Translations under genes and position numbers: made by a program
The notes under the pieces: model-generated
The model's input: the letters and a program-made list of their open reading frames with translations, nothing else
Told to the model about the DNA's origin: nothing
Databases searched by the model: none
Assembly (NCBI RefSeq): GCF_013409935.1
Contig: NZ_JACCCO010000001.1
Span: 3,472,001 to 3,536,000, forward strand
From: Streptosporangium sandarakinum
GTDB taxonomy: Bacteria; Actinomycetota; Actinomycetes; Streptosporangiales; Streptosporangiaceae
Length of the DNA stretch: 64,000 nucleotides
Direction: 5' to 3'
Shown: piece after piece, positions 7,710-16,665 of the stretch
Layout: each line of letters starts with the position of its first letter
How positions within the stretch are numbered: position 1 is the stretch's first letter

Positions 7710-8567
7710 TCAGAAGAGGGTCAGCGGTTCCGCCGGCATGGGTTCGGGGAGCGGTTCGACCTCGGGCAGGTGGGCCCGTACCTCGTCGTGGAAACGGCGG
7801 GCGAGCATCAGCGCGTCGGCGTTGTCGGGCGTGTGGATGAACACGGTCGGCGAGCGGCCTTCGCGCAGCCATTCGACGACCGTGCCGACCCATGGCCGCC
7901 AGCCCTCGGCCGTGCGCTCGGCCGAGTCCCGGCCGAGGTAACGAATGATCGGGCGGTCGGTGAGGGCGGCCGACCGGCGCGGCAGGCGCGGCTTCCTCGT
8001 CCACGCCTCCCGCTCGGCGTCGCTGGTCGGAGGGCTCCGGAAGAGGGCGGTCGTGTCGAACGGGACCCACTCGGCGCCCACGCCGCCGAGGACCCCTTCG
8101 AGCAGCCGCCCGGCGCGCTCGTCCTCGAAGAACGCGCGGTGCCGGACCTCGACGGCGTACCTGTGCGAGCGGGGAAGCCCGCGGAGGAAACCCGCCAGGA
8201 CGCCGAGGTCGGCCGGGGCGAACGACCCGGGAAGCTGGACCCAGAGGGTCTCGGCCCGCGGCCCGAGCGGCTCGATCGCCTCCAGGAACGCCGCCAGCTC
8301 CTCGTCGGCGCCGGGACCGGTGAGGCGGCGCTCATGCGTGATCGACTTGGGCAGCTTGGCCACGAAGCGGAAGTCCGGGGAGGTCTGCCGCGCCCACGAC
8401 TCCACCGTGCTCCGCGCCGGGGTCGCGTAGAACGTCGTGTTGCCCTCCACCGCGTCGCACCAGGTCGCGTATGCCCGCAGGCGCTCGCCGGGCGGGAGCG
8501 GGTGGGGCAGGAAGCGCCCCTGCCATGGCGTATGGGTCCACATCGCGCATCCCACATGAAGCCGCAT
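7710..8567 (-). CDS. DUF72 (YecE-like) family protein
   Basis: A 285-residue TIM-barrel-like DUF72 protein. The hallmark HVGCAMWTHTPWQGRF N-terminus and EGNTTFYATP segment are present, followed by FRFVAKLPKSITHERR, LWVQLPGSFAP, YAVEVRHRAFF and FIHTPDNADALMLARRFH. DUF72 proteins are widespread but functionally undefined. No strong ribosome-binding site precedes the ATG. It is divergent from the reductase gene at 8811, with the promoter region between them. Confidence 0.9.
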   Translation of the reverse strand: MRLHVGCAMWTHTPWQGRFLPHPLPPGERLRAYATWCDAVEGNTTFYATPARSTVESWARQTSPDFRFVAKLPKSITHERRLTGPGADEELAAFLEAIEPLGPRAETLWVQLPGSFAPADLGVLAGFLRGLPRSHRYAVEVRHRAFFEDERAGRLLEGVLGGVGAEWVPFDTTALFRSPPTSDAEREAWTRKPRLPRRSAALTDRPIIRYLGRDSAERTAEGWRPWVGTVVEWLREGRSPTVFIHTPDNADALMLARRFHDEVRAHLPEVEPLPEPMPAEPLTLF

Positions 8568-8626
8568 GCCCCGACGCTATCCGAACCCGTCTCCCGCACC
8601 CGAAACCACCGACAAGCATTTCGTCC

Positions 8627-8656
8627 TTGACAAAAAAAGTTTTCGGAGCATAGTCT
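8627..8656 (+). promoter_or_regulatory. Near-consensus housekeeping promoter
   Basis: TTGACA (8627-8632) and TAGTCT (8651-8656) are separated by 18 bp in an A-rich stretch. It faces the reductase gene and would give an about 150-nt leader. Confidence 0.6.
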
Positions 8657-8810
8657 TTGATCACACGGAACGCCGCGGCCGGGGAGACCGGTCGGCGGGG
8701 TTCCGCCGGACCCGCCGGGCGGGCGGCCTCGCGACCGGAACGACCGCGGAGCCGCCCGCCCGGCGGACGAGCCGGCCACCTCGACGACACAACCCGAAGG
8801 AGCACCTCCC

Positions 8811-9407
8811 ATGCGCATCCTGGTCAGCGAGTTCATCAGCCTCGACGGCGTCGTGCAGGCACCGGGCGGGGTCGACGAGGACACCGACGGCGGCTTCGCC
8901 CACGGCGGCTGGTCGCACCAGTTCTTCGACCCGGAGGTCGTGGGCGGCTCCTTCGACGACGCGCTGAGCAACGCCGAGGCGCTGCTGTTCGGACGCCGCA
9001 CCTGGCAGACGATGGCCGCGGCGTGGCCCGGACAGGCCGGCGACCCGTTCGCCGACCGGATGAACTCCATCCGGAAGTACGTCGTCTCCGACACGCTGGG
9101 CGAGAACGACCTGACGTGGAACAACACCGCGCTCATCCCCGGCGGCGAGGCGGTCGCCCACATCCGGAAGCTGCGCGAGACCGAGGGCGGCGACGTGGTC
9201 GTCATGGGCAGCCCCACGCTCGTGCGCGCCCTCCTGCGCGAGGGTCTGGTCGACGAGCTCCGGCTCGTGGTCATGCCGGTTCTTCTCGGCGGCGGCAAGA
9301 AGATCTTCCCGGACGACGGCGCGCTGCGCGCGTTCGAGCTGGTCTCCACGACCACCGGCGGCGCCGGCGCGAACGTGTGCGTCTACCGGGCGGCCACCGG
9401 GAAGTAG
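8811..9407 (+). CDS. Dihydrofolate-reductase-like / RibD C-terminal domain protein
   Basis: A 198-residue protein of the RibD-C/DHFR-like reductase superfamily. Typical segments are MRILVSEFISLDGVVQAPGG, ALLFGRRTWQTMAAAWP, KYVVSDTL, VVVMGSPTLVRALLREGLVDELRL and MPVLLGGGKKIFPD. The family binds NADPH, but stand-alone members like this have unknown substrates. The ATG follows GAAGGAG at good spacing. It stands alone behind a near-consensus promoter. Confidence 0.9.
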   Translation: MRILVSEFISLDGVVQAPGGVDEDTDGGFAHGGWSHQFFDPEVVGGSFDDALSNAEALLFGRRTWQTMAAAWPGQAGDPFADRMNSIRKYVVSDTLGENDLTWNNTALIPGGEAVAHIRKLRETEGGDVVVMGSPTLVRALLREGLVDELRLVVMPVLLGGGKKIFPDDGALRAFELVSTTTGGAGANVCVYRAATGK

Positions 9408-9492
9408 ACCGCACCGGGCGGCGCCTGCCGCGCTCGCGGTGCCGCCCGCGGGAGGTCCGGGCCGGGGGACGACCGCACCCGGCCCGGCCCGC

Positions 9493-9557
9493 GGCCACGT
9501 GGGCTCGGAGCCCCGGCCGCGTGGGCTCAGGGCCCCGGCCGCATGGGCCCGGGCCCC
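9493..9557. repeat. Three tandem 21-22-bp repeats
   Basis: Units at 9493-9514, 9515-9536 and 9537-9557 share GGCC(A/G)C(G/A)TGGGC followed by a GC-rich end. They lie in the otherwise empty gap between the reductase gene and the convergent small gene ending at 9669. No function is evident. Confidence 0.7.
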
Positions 9558-9668
9558 GGCTCCATGCCCTGTCGCCGCCCCGGAGGCTCACCCCGCGACG
9601 CCGGTCCGGTGGTCATCCGGCCCCCACCGTGTCCCGTGGCGGCACCGGAGCGGAGACCCGGCCTTCTC

Positions 9669-9971
9669 TCAGTCCTCGCCGCGGTAGCCGCGCAGCTCGC
9701 GGCGGGCCCGGTGACGGCTCCGGCGGCGCTCCTCGCGCCGGAGGTGGTACCACTCCCGGTTGCCGCCCCTGGTGAGGTTGCCGAACACGTAGTGGGCCGG
9801 GCCGCCCCAGTGGCAACCGGCCGCGCGGCGACTCAGGGACGCGCTGCCGGCCGTGATCTCGTCCGGCAGCGTGCAGTGCCCGAACCGGTGGTCGTGTACG
9901 GGGAGGCAGGTCACCATCGGTGCGTCGGCCATCCGCACCCACCAGGGCCGGGTCTTGTCGGTCTTGCTCAT
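9669..9971 (-). CDS. Conserved-looking small hypothetical protein
   Basis: A 100-residue soluble basic protein, not recognised. It contains two Cys (in VTCLPV and GHCTLPDE), a third in AGCHWGGPAHYVFGN, and several His, so metal binding is possible but unproven. The C-terminus is very Arg-rich (REERRRSRHRARRELRGYR) and could contact nucleic acid. The ATG at 9971 follows AAAGGTGA; longer in-frame readings upstream have poor composition. It is followed by GC-rich spacer with the tandem repeats at 9493-9557. Confidence 0.65.
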   Translation of the reverse strand: MSKTDKTRPWWVRMADAPMVTCLPVHDHRFGHCTLPDEITAGSASLSRRAAGCHWGGPAHYVFGNLTRGGNREWYHLRREERRRSRHRARRELRGYRGED

Positions 9972-10791
9972 ACGGTCACCTTTCGGCTCCGTGACACCCC
10001 GGGGTGGGGCCGTCACAAGACCGGATGCACCGTGATCACCTCCGATGTCGCGCGTGACGCGCCGGAACCGCGTGCTTCCCCGCGACGCGCCGAGCGCGGG
10101 GACGGCCGAGCCGGTAGGGGCGACGGCGAGACCGACGCGACGTACGCCCCGGAGCCAGGCTACCGCCGGCGGCCATGGCGGCCGATGGCGATGACTGCCG
10201 GTGGTGACGGCTGGCGGTGGTGACGGCTGGTGGCGATCCGCCGCCCGGGCCGGCGCGAACCCGTGTATATTCTCGGGACCGAAATGGCGATCCACCGTCT
10301 GACCTGGTGCGGCCTCGGACATATCCTCGGACCGAAATCACGGCCCCGCCGCGCTTCTCCTCACTTTTGTGATCTTCATGTATCACCAATCCCGACAATC
10401 ATCCATATTTTATCAAATATAGAACATACAAGATATTTACTGGCATATCCGCAAAGGTTAGGAAAACGCGAGTCACGGGTGATGCCGTTCTGGTGTACTG
10501 GGGCCTGAGGTACTAGAGAGAACGTCTCTCCGAGGTCTCAAGCTCGCCACCGAAGCCGTACGGCGGACCCACGACACCGGCCGCTCCCGGCGGTGCGGTC
10601 CCGCTCCACGTGGAGCGCCGCCGGCATCCGGGATCGCGACCGGCGGCACACAGGGCGCGGAGAGAGCGGGAGAAGCCGTCGAGCACGAGATTCCGACGGC
10701 CGTCCGGCAAGGCTGACGCGGCGGACTCCCGGGACGAGGACGGGTCCCCAGGAGCGCCGCGGCTGATTCGACACGCCCCGAGGAGATGCCA
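9972..10791. other. Intergenic region with AT-rich block and direct repeat
   Basis: No convincing long gene is seen. At 10267-10285 and 10321-10338 an 18-19-bp element (ATAT(T/C)CTCGG..CCGAAAT) is repeated directly. From about 10365 to 10450 the sequence becomes strikingly AT-rich and holds short inverted repeats (GTGAT/ATCAC and AAATAT/ATATTT). A 14-bp palindrome GCTCCACGTGGAGC lies at 10603-10616. These are plausible control sequences for the downstream SARP locus. Confidence 0.5.
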
Positions 10792-10884
10792 ATGCTTAAG
10801 ATCATTTGCTCGATGTGCGGCAGAGGGCACTACGGCCCGTGCATGCCCGGCACCCAGGCGGCCCCGGAGGCTCCGGCGACCTGA
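10792..10884 (+). CDS. Cys-containing 30-residue peptide gene (putative)
   Basis: ATG at 10792 lies 6 nt after GAGGAG and opens a 30-codon frame. The peptide begins MLKIICSMCGRGHYGPCM and ends in a Pro/Ala-rich tail (GTQAAPEAPAT). Three Cys and one His form a C-x2-C-x3-H-x3-C pattern that could hold a metal. It lies just upstream of the SARP regulator. No homologue is known to me; it may be a regulatory peptide, a zinc knuckle or chance. Confidence 0.45.
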   Translation: MLKIICSMCGRGHYGPCMPGTQAAPEAPAT

Positions 10885-11118
10885 TCACCGCGAGACCGGC
10901 GGGTTCCGGCGGGCTCGCTCCGGCGCCGGCGGGATTTCGACAGACCCTTTCCGGTGCCGGCGGTTTTCGGCGAGCCCGTTTCCTGACCATACGGCCGCCT
11001 GTTTTCGTCTCTTCCGGTCCCGATGGCCACAGGACCACTTTTCTTCCTCCTGGATTTCCGGAGCTCCTAGTGAAATAATTCGATTTTGAAGAAAAAACCC
11101 AACCCGGAAGGGCTCGGG

Positions 11119-14100
11119 GTGGAGTTCCGTATTCTCGGTCCTGTGGAGCTGTCGGCCGACGGCCTGCACCTCGGGCTTGGCTCGGCCAAGGAACGCCAGG
11201 TGCTGGCGATGCTGCTGCTGACAGCGGGACGCCCGCTGCCGGCCGAATCCCTGATCGACCGGCTCTGGGGTGCGAACCCGCCGCCCAAACCCCGCGACAG
11301 CCTCTACGCCTACATCGCGCGGCTCCGCGGCCGTCTGGCCGCGCTCAGGGACGGGACGGCCCGGCTGTTCTCGGGCTCGGGAGCCTACACCCTGGAGGTC
11401 GATCCCGACCGCGTCGACCTGCACCGGTTCCGGCGGCTGTGCGACCAGGCACAGGCCATCGCCGAGAGCGGCGACCCGGAGCACGCCCTGCGGCTGCTCC
11501 GCGAAGCCGACGCGCTCTGGCGTGGCGAGGCACTGGCCGGAATGGACGGCGACTGGGCGAGGGAGATCCGCACCGCCCTGGAGAGCGAGCGCCGGACGGC
11601 GACGCAGAGACGCGTCGCCGTACAACTCGATCTGGGACAGCACGCGGACCTCGTCGCGGAACTGTACGGGCTCGTCGCGCAGCACCCCCTCGACGAGGAG
11701 TTCATCAGGTACCTGATGGTGGCTCTCTATCGTTGCGGCCGCCAGGCGGACGCCCTGGAGACGTACCACCAGGCTCGCCGCCGCCTGAACACCGAACTGG
11801 CGATGGAGCCCGGACCGGCCCTGCGGGACACGCACCAGCGCGTCCTGCGCGGTGATCCGGAGATCGCGGGGCCACCGGGCCGTCAGAGGATCGTCGATCA
11901 GGCGGCCCCGAACGACCTGCCCCGGGGGATCTCGAACTTCACCGGGCGGACCGCGGAGATGGAGCGGTTGCTCGGCGCCCTCGACGAGGAGTCGCTCGGC
12001 GACGCGGCCCCGGTCGAGGTGATCGACGGCATGCCCGGGGTGGGAAAGACCGTCCTGACCGTTCGCCTCGCGCACCGGCTGGCGCCACGCTATCCGGACG
12101 GGCAGCTCTTCCTGCGGCTGCGCGCTCACGACCCGAGCCAGGACCCGCTCGACCCCCGGGAGGGCCTCGCGGTCCTCCTCCGGCGCCTGGGCGTGTCACG
12201 CAACCGGATACCGGCCTCCCTCGACGACAGAGCGGCGCTGTGGCGGAGCGAGCTGGCCGACCGCAGAGCGATCATCGTGCTGGACGACGCGGCGGACCAG
12301 GACCAGATCCGCCCCTTTCTGCCGGGCGCGCCGGGCTGCCTGGTGCTGGTCAGCAGCCGCCGCAGGCTGACCGGGCTCGAAGGGGTCGACTCGCTGTCCC
12401 TGGACGTCCTTCCGACGCCGGACGCCATGGCCCTGTTCCGCAGGGTCGTCGGAGACGACCGGCCCATGGCGCCGGATGACGTCGAAACGGTCGTACGGCT
12501 CTGCGGTCACCTGCCCCTGGCCATCCAGCTGGTGGCGAGCCAGCTCCGCCACCGGCCGGCCCGCGGCGTCGCCGACCTCGTCACCCGGCTCTCGGGAGCC
12601 AGGCTCCGGCTTTCCGACATCAGGGCGGGAGACCGGGACATCGCCGCGGCCTTCGAGCTGTCCTACCGCGGGCTGACCGACGAGATGCGCCGGGCGTTCC
12701 GCCGGCTCGGCCTGCACCCCGGGATCGATCTCACCGTGCACTCGGCCTCCGCCCTCATCGGCTGTGACCTGTCCGTGGGCGAGCGCCTGCTCGAAGACCT
12801 CCTCGACCACCACCTGGTCGAGGAGGCGGTGGCCGGCAGGGTCCGGCTGCACGGCCTGCTGTGGAAGTTCGCCGCCGAACGGGCCCTCTCCGAGGAGTCC
12901 GAGGACGAGGCCCGCCGGGCCGTACACCGGCTCCTCGACCACTACCTCCACCTCGCGGACAGGGCGGACCGCGCCCTGAACCCGCACCGCCGCCGGGGCC
13001 GGATCGAGATCGTCCACGTACCCGAGAGCCCGCCGCCGCTGCGGACCGCCGCCGAGGCGCAGGAGTGGCTGAAGGCCGAACGCGTCAACCTCGTCGCGAG
13101 CGCGCAGTACGCGGCCGACCACCGATGGCGCCCCCATGCCCGGCGGCTCCCGCAGGCGCTCGCGGCCTTCCTCGAACGTTTCGGGCACTGGGACGACGCC
13201 GTGGCGACCCACGAGAAGGCCCTGGCCGCCTGCCGCGACATGGGCGATCGGGCGGGCGAGGCCGAAGCGCTGCTGGAGCTCAGCCTGCTGCGCGGTCACA
13301 CCGGCCACTTCGAGCTCGCCCTCGGCTACTGCCAGGAGGCCCTGGCGATCCACCGCTCCATCGGCGACCGCCTCGGCGAGGCGGAGACGCTCGACCAGCA
13401 GGGGCGCGTGTGCTGGTACTCGGGACGCTTCAAGGCGGCGCTCACCCACACGACGGAGGCCCTGACCATATTCAGGAGCGTCGGCGACCTGCGCGGCGAG
13501 TGCCAGGCGCTCGTGCACAAGGGGATCCTGCTGTGGCAGGCGGGCAGGTACCGGGAGGCCGTCACCGACTTCGAAGAGGTCATGGACCTCAACCGCGACC
13601 TCGGGGACCGGCGCCTCCAGGCGCAGGTGGAGAACAACATCGGCGAGATCGCGCTGCGCCTCGGGGACGGCCGGCGGGCCCTGCGGATGTTCCACGACGT
13701 CCTGACCACGATCCGGGACATCGGATGGGCGCAGAGCGAGGGCGTCGTCCTCAACAACATCGGGAACGCCTACGAGCACGTCGGCGAGCACGGTGAGGCG
13801 CTCCGCTTCTACCGGGAGGCGCTGAAGATCTACCAGGCCACCGGGGACCGCCGGAACACGGCCAACGTGCTGAACAACATCGGCTACACCTACGTACGCG
13901 ACCAGCGGTACGCCGAGGGGCTCATCCACCACCAGAAGGCTCTCGGCATCGCGCAGGCGATCACCGATCCCTTCGAGGAGTCGCGCGCCCTGCGAGGCGT
14001 CGGCGCGGCCCATCGGGGCACCGGCCACTACGGCGCGGCGCTCGAAGCCCTCCGTACGGCGTTGCGGCTCGCCGGCGACCTCGACGACCCCTACGAGCGG

Positions 14101-14265
14101 GCCTGCTGCCTCGAAGGGCTCGGCGACGCGACACTCCACGTCCAGGGCCATGATTCGGCCGAACCGCTGTGGAACGAGGCCCTGGCGATCTTCGAACGGC
14201 TGAACGTGCCCGAGCAGACGGCCCTGCGGGCGCGGCTGCACGGGCTCGATGTGACCGCTTCCTGA
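11119..14265 (+). CDS. AfsR-like SARP regulator (OmpR-type HTH, BTAD, NB-ARC, TPR)
   Basis: A large pathway-type activator of 1,048 residues. A winged-helix OmpR/PhoB-type DNA-binding domain (about 1-95, starting VEFRILGPVEL) is followed by the BTAD domain (about 96-240), an NB-ARC ATPase (about 265-560; P-loop GMPGVGKTVL, Walker B RRAIIVLDDAAD, later HLPLAIQLVAS) and C-terminal TPR repeats (about 690-1040) of the form GDRxGEAEAL...NNIG. The GTG at 11119 gives the canonical SARP N-terminus and follows GGAAGGG by 6 nt; a TTG at 11086 is in frame. No biosynthetic cluster abuts it; very small ORFs lie on each side. Confidence 0.9.
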   Translation: MEFRILGPVELSADGLHLGLGSAKERQVLAMLLLTAGRPLPAESLIDRLWGANPPPKPRDSLYAYIARLRGRLAALRDGTARLFSGSGAYTLEVDPDRVDLHRFRRLCDQAQAIAESGDPEHALRLLREADALWRGEALAGMDGDWAREIRTALESERRTATQRRVAVQLDLGQHADLVAELYGLVAQHPLDEEFIRYLMVALYRCGRQADALETYHQARRRLNTELAMEPGPALRDTHQRVLRGDPEIAGPPGRQRIVDQAAPNDLPRGISNFTGRTAEMERLLGALDEESLGDAAPVEVIDGMPGVGKTVLTVRLAHRLAPRYPDGQLFLRLRAHDPSQDPLDPREGLAVLLRRLGVSRNRIPASLDDRAALWRSELADRRAIIVLDDAADQDQIRPFLPGAPGCLVLVSSRRRLTGLEGVDSLSLDVLPTPDAMALFRRVVGDDRPMAPDDVETVVRLCGHLPLAIQLVASQLRHRPARGVADLVTRLSGARLRLSDIRAGDRDIAAAFELSYRGLTDEMRRAFRRLGLHPGIDLTVHSASALIGCDLSVGERLLEDLLDHHLVEEAVAGRVRLHGLLWKFAAERALSEESEDEARRAVHRLLDHYLHLADRADRALNPHRRRGRIEIVHVPESPPPLRTAAEAQEWLKAERVNLVASAQYAADHRWRPHARRLPQALAAFLERFGHWDDAVATHEKALAACRDMGDRAGEAEALLELSLLRGHTGHFELALGYCQEALAIHRSIGDRLGEAETLDQQGRVCWYSGRFKAALTHTTEALTIFRSVGDLRGECQALVHKGILLWQAGRYREAVTDFEEVMDLNRDLGDRRLQAQVENNIGEIALRLGDGRRALRMFHDVLTTIRDIGWAQSEGVVLNNIGNAYEHVGEHGEALRFYREALKIYQATGDRRNTANVLNNIGYTYVRDQRYAEGLIHHQKALGIAQAITDPFEESRALRGVGAAHRGTGHYGAALEALRTALRLAGDLDDPYERACCLEGLGDATLHVQGHDSAEPLWNEALAIFERLNVPEQTALRARLHGLDVTAS

Positions 14266-14393
14266 CCGGTGTGTTCTCAGACCCGCCGGGCTCAGGCATG
14301 CGCGCTCGGGAATGGCCCGCTTCGCCCGGGTCATCCATACCTAATTTACATAATTGGATTTTTCTGGATATGCCGCACGATGCTTCCCGGCAT

Positions 14394-14427
14394 GGTTAAC
14401 ATGTGACCAACGTGACAACAGTTAACC
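14394..14427. promoter_or_regulatory. GGTTAAC-N20-GTTAACC inverted repeat
   Basis: GGTTAAC (14394-14400) and GTTAACC (14421-14427) flank 20 bp and sit immediately before the ribosome-binding site of the 13-codon ORF. The half-site core GTTAAC is itself palindromic. This is a candidate regulator-binding site; the binder is unknown. Confidence 0.45.
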
Positions 14428-14441
14428 GAGGGGAGGCAGTG

Positions 14442-14483
14442 ATGTTCACTCCATTCCAGATGATCTACATCATCGTCATCTGA
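14442..14483 (+). CDS. 13-residue hydrophobic peptide gene (putative)
   Basis: A very strong ribosome-binding site (GAGGGGAGG, 14428-14436) precedes an ATG by 5 nt and opens a frame encoding MFTPFQMIYIIVI, then TGA. It lies 176 bp after the TPR-containing SARP gene and behind an inverted repeat. No gene follows for about 900 bp, so attenuation of a downstream operon is not obvious. It could be a signalling or regulatory peptide; this is an inference from position and the ribosome-binding site only. Confidence 0.45.
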   Translation: MFTPFQMIYIIVI

Positions 14484-15382
14484 ATCGATCGGGTCATCGG
14501 CGCCCGAGTGGCCGTCCGCCACGAAAACGCCGATCTCGACGCGGTGCCCGGGTACGACGCGTGAGCCGGGCGACTCCGCGAACGAACGCGTGGCCTCGTG
14601 CGATCGTCGCACACGGCCCCGGAACGCGATCCATCACGCAGGAGCGATCAGCCGCCGCCGCGGAACGATCGATGACGGCGCACGCCGAAAGTCGCCATGG
14701 CCGACCGGCGTTCCGGTATGACATCACCGGCCGGCGGCGGCCGATGCTCCCGACCTTTTTGTCAACAGCCGCTCGATTTCCCCGACCGAGCTCGAAACAT
14801 ATATCGATTTCATCCGGACGGCGGTGGAGAACTCCCGGCGGAGTTCCCCGGCACCGATTCCGGACCGCCCGTTCCCATGACCCGAAAGCCGTCCCGCATC
14901 GGGTCCGGCGGCAGGCCCGAAAGCCGTTTTCCACGCCTGACCTGGACTGCAAGGTAACGGCAAGATTGTCATCAAGGTACGGCGCGCACCCTGACCGCGG
15001 GTGAGGAACCTCACCCGCGGAACACAGGACCGAGCCCGGGGCACAACCGGCCACAGTGGCCGGAGGCAGCGCCCGGTACGAAGCACGCGGCCGGCATCTC
15101 CCGCGAGATGCGAAGCCCGACGATCCTCGCGGCTGCCGGTGGCGTGTCGTCAGGACGGCCGATTCGGCTGGACTGCCGGCCTCTCGAGACCTGGATCCGC
15201 CGGTCATCTCCATGAGAGGTCGCCATGGGCCTGACGGAGCCGGTCGCAGGAAGAACATTCGTGAGGATCCGCGGCGCGCGGCGGAGGTGCGCCGGCCGTA
15301 CGGGAGGTCCCCTCCGCGGAGGGGATCCGGGACCGGGGGACGGTGCCGCGGCGGCCACCGGCGTGACCCCCCGGGACCGATC
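14484..15382. other. About 900-bp region without a convincing gene
   Basis: Open frames exist on both strands but lack the GC-biased third positions and recognisable domains of the neighbours. The one clear structure is a perfect inverted repeat with 12-bp arms (14995-15006 and 15009-15020, 2-nt loop), which could be an operator or a terminator. The region could hold an undetected small RNA. Confidence 0.5.
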
Positions 15383-16348
15383 ATGACGTGGTCGGACACC
15401 GTCTTCCTCACGACCATGGGCGTCGCCTCGGGCGCGCTCAACACGGTCGTCGCCGGAGGGTCGCTGGTCAGCTTCCCCGTGCTGATCTGGCTGGGATATC
15501 CGCCGTTGCTGGCCAACATCATCAACGGCCTGGGCCTGCTGCCCGGAGGGATCTCCGGGGCGTACGGCTATCGCACCTGGCTGCCCAAGCAGCCGGCGCT
15601 CCTGGTGAAGATCATCGTGGTGGCGGTGGCCGGCGGCCTCGTGGGCAGCGTGCTCCTGCTCAGCCTCCCGGCCAGATACTTCGCGTCGGCCACGCCGGTG
15701 CTCATCCTCGCCGCCACGGCCCTGGCCGCGGCGCAACCGCTGATGAGCCGCCGTACCCGGCGGGAGTCCGGCGTCCCGGCCCGGGAGACCGTGTCCCAGC
15801 CCGCGTCCCGGCCCGCCTTGGTGCTCGTGCCGGCCGCCTCGGGGCCGTCTCCCGCCGGTGTGGGACCCGATCCGGCGGGAGACGGTCCGGCCGTCGAGGT
15901 CGTCGCGACCGCGGACACCGCGGTCGCCGACCCCGCGACCGCCGATCCGGACCGCCACGCCGCCACCGGCGAGTCGCACTCCAGCCGCCTTCGCCGCCTC
16001 GGGCCGTGGGCCATGATGCTGGCCGTCAGCGTCTACGGGGGCTACTGGGTGGTGGCTCTCGGCGTGCTGTTGTTCTCGGTGTTCAACGTGGCGTTCCCGC
16101 GCATGTCGCTCCAGCAGATCAACGCCCTCAAGATCCTCACCGCGACGACGATCAACGCCACGGGCACGGTGGTCTTCATCATGACCGGGCATCTGCTGCC
16201 GGTCTGGCAACCCGTTCTGCTGCTCGGCGCCGGCGCCCTTCTCGGCGGCTGGGTCGGTGCGGTGCTCGGCCGGCGAATGCGGGCCTCGTACCTGCGGACG
16301 CTCGTGATGGTCATAGGCCTGTTCTCGGCCATCTGGCTGCTCACCTGA
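15383..16348 (+). CDS. TauE/SafE-family sulfite/organic-anion exporter
   Basis: A 321-residue polytopic membrane protein. The TauE/SafE pattern is clear: N-terminal half with GVASGALNTVVAGGSLVSFPVL and YPPLLANIINGLGLLPGG, and a second half with VYGGYWVVALGVLLF, QQINALKILTATTINATG and the closing GGWVGAVLGRRM. An Ala/Pro/Asp-rich hydrophilic insert of about 75 residues (about 130-205) joins the two halves and is unusually long. Export of sulfite or small organic anions is inferred from the family. The ATG at 15383 begins at the domain start, without a strong ribosome-binding site. Confidence 0.88.
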   Translation: MTWSDTVFLTTMGVASGALNTVVAGGSLVSFPVLIWLGYPPLLANIINGLGLLPGGISGAYGYRTWLPKQPALLVKIIVVAVAGGLVGSVLLLSLPARYFASATPVLILAATALAAAQPLMSRRTRRESGVPARETVSQPASRPALVLVPAASGPSPAGVGPDPAGDGPAVEVVATADTAVADPATADPDRHAATGESHSSRLRRLGPWAMMLAVSVYGGYWVVALGVLLFSVFNVAFPRMSLQQINALKILTATTINATGTVVFIMTGHLLPVWQPVLLLGAGALLGGWVGAVLGRRMRASYLRTLVMVIGLFSAIWLLT

Positions 16349-16665
16349 TGCCGCCGGTGGCGCGGAGCGGCGCGGCTCCCGTCACCGGCCACACCCCGCG
16401 CCGTGAGGGGCCCCCGGCAGTCCGCGACGCGGCCGGGGGCCGGCTCCGGTCCGCACGGACACGACCGATCACGGCCGGGCCGCGGACGCACAGACCGGCC
16501 GGACGGCCCCGCCGTGTGTGACAGGCGTCCGGATGCGGCCGGGGAAGGCCCCTCCCGACCTTATTCAGCCTTGTCTTATATAAGCCTTGGGTGAGACCGT
16601 TGACCCGGGGCACGCGCTCGATCCGGCGTAGGGCGGATCCCGCACGTGACGGACAGGAGAACGAG

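Noticed and set aside
12196-14334. 712-codon minus-strand open frame opposite the SARP gene
   Set aside because: Mirror of the TPR coding sequence with no recognisable domain; the plus strand is unambiguous.
14494-15525. 343-codon minus-strand open frame in the gene desert
   Set aside because: Codon use is unlike the neighbours, it has no domain, and it overlaps the start of the TauE gene.
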